Origin: Bradyrhizobium sp. CCGE-LA001
GTDB lineage: Bacteria > Pseudomonadota > Alphaproteobacteria > Rhizobiales > Xanthobacteraceae
Length of the DNA stretch: 64,000 nt
Reading direction: 5' to 3'
NCBI RefSeq assembly: GCF_000296215.2
Contig: NZ_CP013949.1
Span: forward strand, 4,457,501 to 4,521,500
In this document: positions 6,853 to 14,648 of the stretch, in pieces
Layout: each line of letters starts with the position of its first letter
Position numbering within the stretch: position 1 is the stretch's first letter
The notes under the pieces: generated by a model
Database searches by the model: none
Seen by the model: the letters and a program-made list of their open reading frames with translations, nothing else
What the model was told of the DNA's origin: nothing
Translations under genes and position numbers: made by a program

Positions 6853-9555
6853 TTAGCATTTCTGGCCGGGCGGGCAAACCTTCGGCGGCGGCCCGGCCGG
6901 CCGTGGCGGCGGATGATGTGGTGCTGGCGCTGGCCGCGGCGGCGCCGCGACCATGGGAGGCGGTGCTGCACGCGCCACCGGAGGTGGCGGCGGCGGTGCC
7001 GGCCTTGCCACCGGTGGCGGAGGCGGCGCCGGCCGCGCCATCGGAGGCGGCGGAGCGGGCCGGGCCATGGGCGGCGGCGGTGTCGGTCGTGCGACGGCCA
7101 CCGGTGGAGGCGCCGCACGCGGCGGCGGAGGCGGTGCGACCCGTGGCGGTGGCGGAGCTGTCGGCCTGGCCAGAGCCTGAGGATTGACCGGCGGCGCGGG
7201 CCTGGCGGCTTGCGGCGGCGGAACCGGCCGACGATCCTGAACCGTTGACGGCTCGCGCGCTGCCACCGGCGGCGGTGGAGGCGTCGCGGGCCTGACCGCG
7301 CTCGGAACACCCGGTTTGCCGGCGGCACTCGGGGGCGGCAAAACGCCCGGCTGAGGGCCGGTCGGCCTGCCGCGCGGGTCCGTCGCGGACGGAGGCAATG
7401 CCCCCGGCCTGGGCAGCCCCGCGGAAGGCGGCGTCGGACCTCCGCGAGCGGGCGGCTGGTTGGGCGCGGTAGTGGTTGCCGCGTTCGGCTGCGCGGGCTT
7501 AATGTTGCCGGCGGGTGGCGTGGTCGTCGCGACGGGTTTGCCCTGCGATGGGGCCATGCCGGGCGCGCGCCCTGCGCCAGCCGGAGCCGGCGGTCCGCCA
7601 GGGGTCCCCGGCACCGGCAGCGTATTCGCCTGCGGCGGTGTGCTGGCCGGTGGCGGTGTGCTGGCCTGCGGCGGCTTGGCCGCCCCCGGTGCTTGCGGGG
7701 TCGCAGCCGCGTTGCCGGCGGGGGCAGTCGTGGTCGGACCTGTGTTCGGCGTGATAGCTCCGGGCGCCACCCCTGCTCCGGCCGGTGGCGCACCGGGAGT
7801 CCCCGGCGACGGCGGCGTATTGGCCTGCGGCAGCGTATCCGCCTGCGGCAGCTTGGCCCCAGCCGGCGGCTGCGCGGATGTGGCGGGCGCGACATTGGCC
7901 GGAGCCGGTGCCGCGATACCTGGCCTTGCAATCGGCTGGATCGTCGCGCTCGGCGGCATCGGCACCTTGCCTTGCTGGATCAGCGCAGCGCGCTGGACCA
8001 CGGCCTGCGGCACCGCCGGACCTGCCGGGTTGGCGCGCCCGGCGACGGCAGGCGCCAGATTGGCCGGTCCGGTCCCCGGGCCTGCTCCCGCAGGCGGTGG
8101 CGGCGGCGGCCGGTTGATCACGGTGTTGATGACCGTGGTGTTGTGGATGTTCTGGTAAATGATGTTGTTCGGCGGCGGCGCGACATAGACCGGCGGCCTG
8201 ACGAACACTGGAATCGGCACGAACACCGGCTGCGGCAGCACGAACAGGCCGACCACGGGCAGCGGCGGCGGCAGCACGACGAAATCCGGCGGCGGCGGCG
8301 GCAGGTAATAGACCGGCGGCGGTGGCGGCGGCGCGAAGCCGAAATCGGGATCGCTGAAATACAGCACGGGGCGATCGACATAGACCACCTCCTCCGGCGG
8401 CGGCGGCGGCACGTCGTAATCGATCATCGCGAAGGTCGGCGGCGGCTCAGGCGGCGCGGTGAGAATCGCAAGACGCCGGCGCGCGTCGGCCGCATGCGGT
8501 CCGCGCGGATAGCGGCGCAGATACGACCAATAGGCCTCCGGCGTGTCGGTGCGATAGGTCCGCCGCCAGGTGATCGCCTCGCGCCGCGCCGCCACGATCG
8601 CCCTCACGCGCTTGGCGAGCGGATCACTCGGATAGGTCACGAGGAATTCCTCATAGCCCGCCAGCGTGTCGCGCTCGAGCGCGGCGGCATAGGCATCCTG
8701 CACGCCGAGATCGCGGATCGGCTTGTTGCGGATCGCGGCAACCTGGTCGGACGCGGCCTCCGGCGGCGGCGCGTCGGGCCCACGCTCGAAGAACGAGAAT
8801 TGCGCGGTGATCTTCTGCTCGTTCCAAGGCACCTGCGCCCCCTTGGAGGCTTCGTTGACGCGCAGGCGGACGCGGTCGAACACCTCGGCCAGCGGCAGGC
8901 CGCCGGTGCGGATCATCTCGGCGAGCGACTGCGCGTAGATGCCGTAGGGGCCCGCCTCCTCCGGCGCCACCGTGCCGGGCGCCGCGTTGAAGGCGATCAG
9001 CATGTTCGCCTCGGGCTCGACCAGTGCAAGGCCGCTGGCGATCGGCTGGCCGCCCTCGATGAAGGGCTGCGCACGGGCCGCATCGAGCACGACGATGTTG
9101 GCCTTGAGCGGAATCGCTGCAAGCTGGCGCACATAGTCGCTGATGCGCAGGGCCTCGGTCGGAATGTCGGTGTCGCGGCTGATGTTGGAATCGACCGGGA
9201 CGAAATAGTTCTCGCCGGCGAGCTGCACGCCATAGCCGGCGAGATAGATCATCGCGACGGTGCCCGGGCCGGATGCCTGGGCCTTCTGGATGAAGTCGCG
9301 CAAGCTCTTGCGCAGCGTGTCACCGTCGAGATCGCGCGCGCCGACGACATCGAAGCCCGCGGCCTGCAGCGTCTGCGCGATCAGGCCGGCATCGTTGGCG
9401 GTGGTCGCCAGCGGCGACTTGGCATAGGCGCCGTTGCCGACGACGAGCGCGATGCGCTTCTCCTGTTGCTGCGCGCTTGCGGGCCCCGGCATCATGCCCG
9501 CAACCAGCGGGATCGCCAGAAGAAGGCCGAAGAAAGCTCCGTATGTCCCACGCAT
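6853..9555 (-). CDS. exported caspase-fold (C14-like) protein, catalytically degenerate, with proline-rich tail
   Basis: This is a 900-residue protein of unknown function. A signal peptide (residues 1-28, ending PASA) is followed by a peptidase C14/caspase p20-like domain (about 33-255) beginning RIALVVGNGAYA. The position of the catalytic His is Tyr108 (LAGYGVQLAGENY, where active relatives have GHG). The catalytic Cys is replaced by Ala160 (VLDAARAQPF, where active relatives have DACR). Both dyad residues are lost, so proteolysis is unlikely. Residues ~260-370 form an all-helical segment resembling those after other bacterial caspase domains. From ~375 to the end the chain is Pro/Ala/Gly-rich with many PPPP, ARPAPPP and TPP repeats, closing with KVCPPGQKC. 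It is monocistronic, between carbonic anhydrase and rpsB. A scaffold or envelope-spanning role is possible but unsupported. Confidence 0.85.
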   Translation of the reverse strand: MRGTYGAFFGLLLAIPLVAGMMPGPASAQQQEKRIALVVGNGAYAKSPLATTANDAGLIAQTLQAAGFDVVGARDLDGDTLRKSLRDFIQKAQASGPGTVAMIYLAGYGVQLAGENYFVPVDSNISRDTDIPTEALRISDYVRQLAAIPLKANIVVLDAARAQPFIEGGQPIASGLALVEPEANMLIAFNAAPGTVAPEEAGPYGIYAQSLAEMIRTGGLPLAEVFDRVRLRVNEASKGAQVPWNEQKITAQFSFFERGPDAPPPEAASDQVAAIRNKPIRDLGVQDAYAAALERDTLAGYEEFLVTYPSDPLAKRVRAIVAARREAITWRRTYRTDTPEAYWSYLRRYPRGPHAADARRRLAILTAPPEPPPTFAMIDYDVPPPPPEEVVYVDRPVLYFSDPDFGFAPPPPPPVYYLPPPPPDFVVLPPPLPVVGLFVLPQPVFVPIPVFVRPPVYVAPPPNNIIYQNIHNTTVINTVINRPPPPPPAGAGPGTGPANLAPAVAGRANPAGPAVPQAVVQRAALIQQGKVPMPPSATIQPIARPGIAAPAPANVAPATSAQPPAGAKLPQADTLPQANTPPSPGTPGAPPAGAGVAPGAITPNTGPTTTAPAGNAAATPQAPGAAKPPQASTPPPASTPPQANTLPVPGTPGGPPAPAGAGRAPGMAPSQGKPVATTTPPAGNIKPAQPNAATTTAPNQPPARGGPTPPSAGLPRPGALPPSATDPRGRPTGPQPGVLPPPSAAGKPGVPSAVRPATPPPPPVAAREPSTVQDRRPVPPPQAARPAPPVNPQALARPTAPPPPRVAPPPPPRAAPPPVAVARPTPPPPMARPAPPPPMARPAPPPPPVARPAPPPPPPVARAAPPPMVAAPPRPAPAPHHPPPRPAGPPPKVCPPGQKC
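6900..8450 (-). repeat. low-complexity proline-coding repeats in the caspase-like gene
   Basis: This part of the gene is dominated on the plus strand by GGCGGC/GGTGGCGG tracts that code for polyproline and Pro-Ala repeats on the minus strand. Imperfect repeats include 'ARPAPPPPMARPAPPPP' units (around 6960-7080) and two related TLPQANTPPSPGTP / TLPVPGTPGGPP blocks (around 7560-7640 and 7750-7840). Such tracts change length by slippage, so the protein length probably varies between strains. Confidence 0.8.
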
Positions 9556-9767
9556 CGCCTGCTCCGCCCGCCAATATATGGTTCAAACGCCACCGCGCAT
9601 CTGACGCGCGGCCGGCTGAACGGCGCTTGAACGAAAGGCTCGGATTGAGGCGGCGGAATGGCGCGGACAGGCCCGAGGGCGGCTGCGCTTCTGAAGATGG
9701 CCCGGCAGCCGGCCTCTGCTGGAAAGAGGCGCGACCACCGGCTCCATGTTCCGAAGGCGGGCCTCTC

Positions 9768-10511
9768 TCAGCCCTGGGCAAGCAACTCGACGGTCCCCGT
9801 GTTCAACCGGTAGATCCCGCCGACCACCTTGAGCTTGCCCTGCTCGGCTGCCGCGTTGAGGATCGGGGCGGCCGATTTCAGCTTGGCAACGTTGTCGATG
9901 ACGTTCTGACGGATGGCGTTGTCGAGAGCGTTCCCACTCTGCTGAGCCGCGGTCTTCACCGCCGGCGCGAGCGCGGACACCAGCGTGGGGATGTGCCCCG
10001 GCAGCGGCTTGTCGTCCTTCAGCGACTTGATGGTCGCGTCGACGGCGCCGCAGCTGTCGTGGCCGAGCACCAGGATCAAGGGCGTGCCGAGCACGGCGAC
10101 GGTGTACTCCATGCTCGCGATCGTCTCATCGCCGGCAAAGTTTCCGGCGACGCGGCACACGAACAGGTCGCCGCGCGCGCTGTCGAAGGCGTATTCGGGC
10201 GCGATACGCGAATCCGCGCAGCTCAGAACCGCCGCGAAAGGATTCTGACCGCCGACCAGAGCCTCGCGCTCATTCTTGAAGTCGTGGCGACGCGACACGC
10301 CGGACACGTAGCGCGCATTGCCCTCCATAAGCCGCTTGAGAGCGGCATCGGGCGATAGCACGTTCTGTGGCTTCGGCGGCGCCTTCGCCTCCTTGGCCAG
10401 CGCAGATCCGCCGAACGCCGCCACTCCGAATGCCGAAGCAGCAAGGAGCATCATGGAGCGCCGCGAAGCAGCGACTGATTGATGCAGATTGTCAGAGCAT
10501 TTGTCGCACAT
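9768..10511 (-). CDS. exported beta-class carbonic anhydrase
   Basis: It interconverts CO2 and bicarbonate. The 247-residue protein starts MCDKCSDNLH and has an N-terminal export signal with a twin arginine (SRRSMML, residues 17-22) and an AFGGSALA cleavage site near residue 39, so it probably acts in the periplasm, possibly via Tat. The beta-class zinc site is intact: Cys98 with the Asp100/Arg102 dyad (SCADSR) and His151/Cys154 (GHDSCGAV). A ten-residue upstream extension is possible but the ATG at 10511 gives the cleaner signal. The CxxC at residues 2-5 is unusual for a signal peptide. The gene stands alone, 212 bases upstream of the caspase-like gene. Confidence 0.92.
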   Translation of the reverse strand: MCDKCSDNLHQSVAASRRSMMLLAASAFGVAAFGGSALAKEAKAPPKPQNVLSPDAALKRLMEGNARYVSGVSRRHDFKNEREALVGGQNPFAAVLSCADSRIAPEYAFDSARGDLFVCRVAGNFAGDETIASMEYTVAVLGTPLILVLGHDSCGAVDATIKSLKDDKPLPGHIPTLVSALAPAVKTAAQQSGNALDNAIRQNVIDNVAKLKSAAPILNAAAEQGKLKVVGGIYRLNTGTVELLAQG

Positions 10512-10642
10512 GGTTGTGGTCCTTCCTGGCGTCCCGCTCAACGAGATTCACGGGAAGACACTGATAGCTGCGCTCGACAGACTACGACACCGGGGGCGGA
10601 CCAGATAGTTAAGCTTTGGTTTGCAGCGGTGCGTGCACACCG

Positions 10643-13600
10643 TCATACCTGCTGCACGTCCACCACGCCGGCGACCGCCTTGATCGCGCCGGCGATCTGC
10701 GGCGAGACCTTGAAGCGGCCGGGCAGCTTCATCTCCACCTCGGTGTCGAGGTCGAGCATCATCACCAACGAGACCTCGCCGTCGCCATTGGAGCGCGGCA
10801 CGATGGCAGGGCTGCCGATTTTTGGCGCGGCGCCGTTCGAGGCGGCCATCTCGGGGCCGGCGAGACGCTTGGCGATCGATTCCAGCGGCTTGGTGTCGCG
10901 AAGGAAGATGCGCAGGCCCTTCTGCGTCTTGGCGGCGGCGTCATCGAGCGGCTCGGCATGCAGCACGCGGGCGCGGACGTCTTCGCCCTGGAGCTCGGCG
11001 CCGAGTTGAAGCAGCACGGCAGCCCCCGGCTCCAGCACGTCGCGATATTGCGCAAGACCCTCGGAGAACAGCACGGCCTCGAAGTGGCCCGTGGGATCAG
11101 ACAGCCCCATGATGCCCATCTTGTTGCCGGTCTTGGTACGCCGCTCCATGCGCGAGACGACGGTGGCCGCAACCTTGCCGGCGGTGGCGCCGGTCTTCAC
11201 CGCACGCGAGAACTCGGCCCAGGACTGCACCCGCAGGCGCTTGAGCACGGTGGCGTAATCGTCGAGCGGATGTCCCGACAGGAAGAAGCCGATCGCATCG
11301 TATTCGCGGCGCAGCCGCTCGGAAGGCAGCCATGGCTCGATCTGCGGCAGCATGATGCTCGGCGCGTCGGCCGATGAGCCGAACATGTCGTTCTGACCGA
11401 TGGTCTCGGCCTGATGCGCGCGCTGGCAGGCGGCCAGGATCGAGTCCGCTCCGGCAAAGACGCGCGCCCGGTTCGGCTCCAACGTGTCGAACGCGCCGGC
11501 GGCGGCAAGGCTCTCGATGATGCGCTTGTTGATCGCGCGCGGATTGACCCGCGCGGCGAAGTCGGCGAGCGAGGTGAACAAGCCCCTCTTGTTGCGCTCC
11601 TCGATGATTTGGTCGATCGCCTGGATGCCGACGCCCTTGAGCGCGGCGAGCGCGTAATAGATCGTCTTGTCGCCGACCTCGAAGGTCGCGCCCGAGCGAT
11701 TGATGTTCGGCGGCTCGACCTTGATGCCGAGGCGCTGCGCCTCGGAGCGGAATTCGGACAGCTTGTCGGTATTGTTGAGATCGAGCGTCATCGACGCCGC
11801 GATGAACTCCACCGGATAATGCGCCTTCATGTAGGCGGTGTGGTAGGACACCAGCGCATAGGCCGCTGCGTGGCTCTTGTTGAAGCCGTAATCGGCGAAC
11901 TTGGCCAGCAATTCGAAGATGGTCTCGGCCTGGCCCTTCGGCACGCCGTTCTTCACCGCGCCCGCGACGAAGATGTCGCGCTGCTTGTCCATCTCGGCAC
12001 GGATCTTCTTGCCCATGGCGCGGCGCAAGAGGTCGGCGTCGCCGAGCGAATAGCCCGACATCACCTGCGCGATCTGCATCACCTGTTCCTGGTAGATGAT
12101 GACCCCGAAGGTCTCCTTGAGGATCGGCTCCAGCACCGGATGCAGATATTCCGGCTCCTCGTCGCCGTGCTTGCGCGAGCAATAGGTCGGGATGTTCGCC
12201 ATTGGGCCCGGGCGATACAGCGCCACCAGCGCGATGATGTCCTCGAAACGGTCGGGACGCATGTCGACCAGCGCGCGCCGCATGCCCTGGCTTTCCACCT
12301 GGAACACGCCGACCACCTCGCCCCGCGCCAGCATCTGGTAGCTCTCGGCATCGTCGATCGGCAGTGTGGCGAGATCGACATGGATGTCGCGCGGCTTGAG
12401 CAGCTTGCAGGCGACGTCGAGCACCGTCAGCGTCTTCAGGCCGAGGAAGTCGAATTTGACGAGGCCCGCCGGCTCGACCCATTTCATGTTGAACTGGGTC
12501 ACCGGCATGTCCGACTTCGGATCGCGGTACATCGGCACGAGTTCGCTCAAGGGGCGATCGCCGATCACGATGCCGGCCGCGTGGGTCGAGGCGTGGCGGG
12601 TCAGGCCTTCGAGGCGCTGGGCGATGTCGAAGGCGCGCGCCACCACGGGATCTTCATCACGGAACGCCTGCAGCTTCGGCTCGCTCTCGATCGCCGCGGC
12701 CAGCGTCACCGGCGCGGCCGGATTCTGCGGCACCAGCTTGGTCAGCTTGTCGACCTGGCCGTAGGGCATCTGCAGCACGCGACCGACGTCGCGCAGCACG
12801 CCGCGCGCCTGCAGCGTACCGAAGGTGATGATCTGCGCGACCTGGTCGCGGCCATAGCGCTCCTGGACGTACTTGATCACCTCGCCGCGGCGGTCCTGGC
12901 AGAAGTCGATGTCGAAGTCCGGCATCGAGACGCGCTCGGGATTGAGGAAGCGCTCGAACAGCAGGCCGAACTTGATCGGATCGAGATCGGTGATGGTCAG
13001 CGCCCACGCGACCAGCGAGCCTGCGCCCGAGCCGCGGCCCGGCCCGACGGGAATGCCGTGCGCCTTGGCCCATTTGATGAAGTCGGACACGATCAGGAAG
13101 TAGCCCGCGTACTTCATGCGCATGATGACGTCGAGCTCGAACGCCAGGCGCTTGTTGTAGTCTTCCTCCGTGGTGCCCTGCGACAGGCCGTGCACGCGCA
13201 GGCGGTTGGCGAGCCCCTCCTCCGCCTGGCGCTTCAGCTCCGCAGCCTCGACCGAAGCCGCGTCCGAGCTTGCGGCAGCACCGACCGTGAAGAACGGCAG
13301 GATCGGCTTGCGCGTCATCGGCCGGAACGAGCAGCGCTCGGCGATCTCCACCGTCGAGGCCAGCGCCTCCGGAATGTCGGCGAACAGCACCGCCATCTCG
13401 GCGCGGGTCTTGAAGCGGTGATCGGGGGTGAGCTGCTCGCGGTCGGTCTCGGCGATCAGCCGCCCGCCGGCGATGCAGAGCAGCGCGTCATGCGCCTCGT
13501 AATCGTCGGTCGCGGCGAAATAAGGCTCGTTGGTCGCGACCAGCGGCAGGCCCTTGGCGTAGGCGATGTCGATCAGGCCGCTTTCGATGCGCCGCTCCTT

Positions 13601-14146
13601 GTCGGTGTTGTGGCGCTGCAATTCGACGTAGAGGCGGTCGCCGAACAGGCCAGCGAGACGCTCGCAGCGCAACGCCGCAATCTCGGCCTGCCCGGTGGCG
13701 AGCGCCAGCGAGACCGGGCCGTCCGGGCCTCCGGTGAGCGCGATCAGGCCCTCGGTCTCGCCGTCGAGCCAGTCGAACTTGATGTGGGGGGCGTGGGTAT
13801 CGGGCGTCTCCAGGAACGCCCGCGAGTTCAGCCGCATCAGGCTGCGGTAGCCGCGCTCCTGCGCGGCCAGCAGCACCACGCGCGAGGGCCCGAGCGCATT
13901 GCGCGCATTCGGATCCTGGTCGCCGAAATCGATCGCGAGCTCGCAGCCGACGATCGGCTGGATGCCGGAACCCGCCATCTTGTCGGAGAACTCGAGCGCA
14001 CCGAACATGTTGTCGGTATCGGTCAGCGCCAGGGCCGGCTGGTGATCCTTCTTCGCGAGCTCGGCGAGCTTGGCGATCTTGATCGAGCCCTTGAGCAGCG
14101 AATAGGCCGAGTGAACGTGAAGGTGGACAAATCCGGCGCTCGGCAT
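10643..14146 (-). CDS. dnaE: DNA polymerase III subunit alpha
   Basis: This is the catalytic subunit of the replicative polymerase (C-family). The product is 1168 residues. An N-terminal PHP domain begins FVHLHVHSAYSLLKGS. The polymerase active site carries PDFDIDFCQDRRGEVI and the preceding GPGRGSGAGSL. A finger/helix-hairpin-helix region and an OB-fold near the C-terminus (around GIMGLSDPTGHFEAVLF) complete the DnaE1 layout. The start at 14146 (MPSAGFVHLHVHS) is chosen because the longer frame adds non-conserved sequence. About 230 bases upstream lies the small SOS-box-controlled ORF on the same strand, so some dnaE transcription may begin there. Confidence 0.97.
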   Translation of the reverse strand: MPSAGFVHLHVHSAYSLLKGSIKIAKLAELAKKDHQPALALTDTDNMFGALEFSDKMAGSGIQPIVGCELAIDFGDQDPNARNALGPSRVVLLAAQERGYRSLMRLNSRAFLETPDTHAPHIKFDWLDGETEGLIALTGGPDGPVSLALATGQAEIAALRCERLAGLFGDRLYVELQRHNTDKERRIESGLIDIAYAKGLPLVATNEPYFAATDDYEAHDALLCIAGGRLIAETDREQLTPDHRFKTRAEMAVLFADIPEALASTVEIAERCSFRPMTRKPILPFFTVGAAASSDAASVEAAELKRQAEEGLANRLRVHGLSQGTTEEDYNKRLAFELDVIMRMKYAGYFLIVSDFIKWAKAHGIPVGPGRGSGAGSLVAWALTITDLDPIKFGLLFERFLNPERVSMPDFDIDFCQDRRGEVIKYVQERYGRDQVAQIITFGTLQARGVLRDVGRVLQMPYGQVDKLTKLVPQNPAAPVTLAAAIESEPKLQAFRDEDPVVARAFDIAQRLEGLTRHASTHAAGIVIGDRPLSELVPMYRDPKSDMPVTQFNMKWVEPAGLVKFDFLGLKTLTVLDVACKLLKPRDIHVDLATLPIDDAESYQMLARGEVVGVFQVESQGMRRALVDMRPDRFEDIIALVALYRPGPMANIPTYCSRKHGDEEPEYLHPVLEPILKETFGVIIYQEQVMQIAQVMSGYSLGDADLLRRAMGKKIRAEMDKQRDIFVAGAVKNGVPKGQAETIFELLAKFADYGFNKSHAAAYALVSYHTAYMKAHYPVEFIAASMTLDLNNTDKLSEFRSEAQRLGIKVEPPNINRSGATFEVGDKTIYYALAALKGVGIQAIDQIIEERNKRGLFTSLADFAARVNPRAINKRIIESLAAAGAFDTLEPNRARVFAGADSILAACQRAHQAETIGQNDMFGSSADAPSIMLPQIEPWLPSERLRREYDAIGFFLSGHPLDDYATVLKRLRVQSWAEFSRAVKTGATAGKVAATVVSRMERRTKTGNKMGIMGLSDPTGHFEAVLFSEGLAQYRDVLEPGAAVLLQLGAELQGEDVRARVLHAEPLDDAAAKTQKGLRIFLRDTKPLESIAKRLAGPEMAASNGAAPKIGSPAIVPRSNGDGEVSLVMMLDLDTEVEMKLPGRFKVSPQIAGAIKAVAGVVDVQQV

Positions 14147-14234
14147 GGTCGCGTGACGGCCTCTTGCAGATGAAATGGAGCGGTCGCCGGCGCCAGGGGG
14201 ACATGGTGAGCATCCCGCAGCTGCCCGGCCGACT

Positions 14235-14254
14235 CGCCTCACGATGGTGAGGCG
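14235..14254 (-). other. hairpin in the dnaE leader
   Basis: Perfect 8-bp inverted repeat, CGCCTCAC (14235-14242) and GTGAGGCG (14247-14254), with a 4-base loop, about 90 bases upstream of dnaE. No T-run follows on either strand, so it is not a standard terminator. It lies in the ~230 bp between the micro-ORF and dnaE, which otherwise shows no gene. Confidence 0.5.
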
Positions 14255-14376
14255 TCACTGCCCCAGAGTCCACGCCGGAACGACCGATCAGCCGCGTCGT
14301 CCCGCTTTTCCCCAATCCGGCACTTCGACGAGGGCTCCGGCAGGGTTCTTGGCCATCGGCTTACAAAACCGCGGCT

Positions 14377-14475
14377 TCAGAGCTGCGGAATCACTTGGGC
14401 CCAGATCGCGATCATCCCGACGAACAGCGTGATCGACGCCAGAGCAGCCGCCTCTTCCACGAAAATCCTGAACAT
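14377..14475 (-). CDS. 32-residue single-span membrane peptide under a LexA-type operator (SidA-like candidate)
   Basis: This micro-ORF codes for MFRIFVEEAAALASITLFVG followed by MIAIWAQVIPQL. It has a short amphipathic start with two acidic residues, then one hydrophobic span of about 20 residues. A strong ribosome-binding site AAGGAG sits 8 bases before the ATG at 14475. The promoter upstream overlaps a perfect GTTC-N7-GTTC box, the alphaproteobacterial SOS operator. It is therefore probably a DNA-damage-induced inner-membrane peptide. In Caulobacter, the SOS-induced 29-residue membrane peptide SidA blocks division through FtsW; this ORF has the same size, topology and control, but homology cannot be proven here. 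Its position upstream of dnaE is compatible with co-transcription. Confidence 0.72.
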   Translation of the reverse strand: MFRIFVEEAAALASITLFVGMIAIWAQVIPQL

Positions 14476-14508
14476 GGTCTCGCTCCTTTGCTAGAACGTA
14501 TGAAGAAC

Positions 14509-14537
14509 ATTGTTCTCATTTCGTTCTCGGGAGTCAA
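14509..14537 (-). promoter_or_regulatory. sigma-70-type promoter of the SOS micro-ORF
   Basis: On the minus strand TTGACT (14532-14537) is followed after exactly 17 bases by AACAAT (14509-14514), about 33 bases before the start codon of the micro-ORF. The spacer holds most of the LexA-type box, so repressor binding would block RNA polymerase. Confidence 0.6.
14512..14526 (-). promoter_or_regulatory. LexA-type SOS box (GTTC-N7-GTTC)
   Basis: The plus-strand sequence GTTCTCATTTCGTTC is a perfect direct repeat GTTC-N7-GTTC, the operator recognised by LexA in Alphaproteobacteria. It overlaps the -10 region and spacer of a promoter pointing at the micro-ORF at 14377-14475 and then dnaE. A partly overlapping GAACAATGTTC palindrome (read on the minus strand) adjoins it. 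Confidence 0.75.
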
Positions 14538-14592
14538 GGTCATCTCAGCCATCCCGGAAAAAGATGGTTAAGTCTCTGAATTCGAACAAAAA

Positions 14593-14617
14593 AAGCCCCG
14601 GCGCAAGGCCGGGGCTT
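14593..14617 (-). terminator. intrinsic terminator of the outer membrane protein gene
   Basis: A 10-bp perfect stem (AAGCCCCGGC / GCCGGGGCTT) with a 5-base loop lies 32 bases after the stop of the beta-barrel gene. On the minus strand it is followed by a run of seven T, as expected for Rho-independent termination. It also insulates the SOS promoter from read-through. Confidence 0.85.
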
Positions 14618-14648
14618 TCTATGGCTCGCTTCCGAGAAGCGGTATGTC

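Noticed and set aside
6660..7931. N-terminal extension of the rpsB frame (about 424 residues, Arg/Pro-rich)
   Set aside because: It lies over the caspase-like gene in another frame of the same strand and has the Arg-rich composition of an out-of-frame shadow. The canonical S2 start MALPDF is at 6659.
6900..8450. Possible CRISPR array or tandem repeat locus in the GGCGGC-rich region
   Set aside because: Units are imperfect, without regular spacers, and lie in frame in a protein-coding region.
11414..14173. 919-residue open frame on the plus strand opposite dnaE
   Set aside because: It is an antisense shadow typical of GC-rich genes: Arg/Asp/Gly/His-rich, no recognisable domain, and fully overlapped by conserved dnaE.
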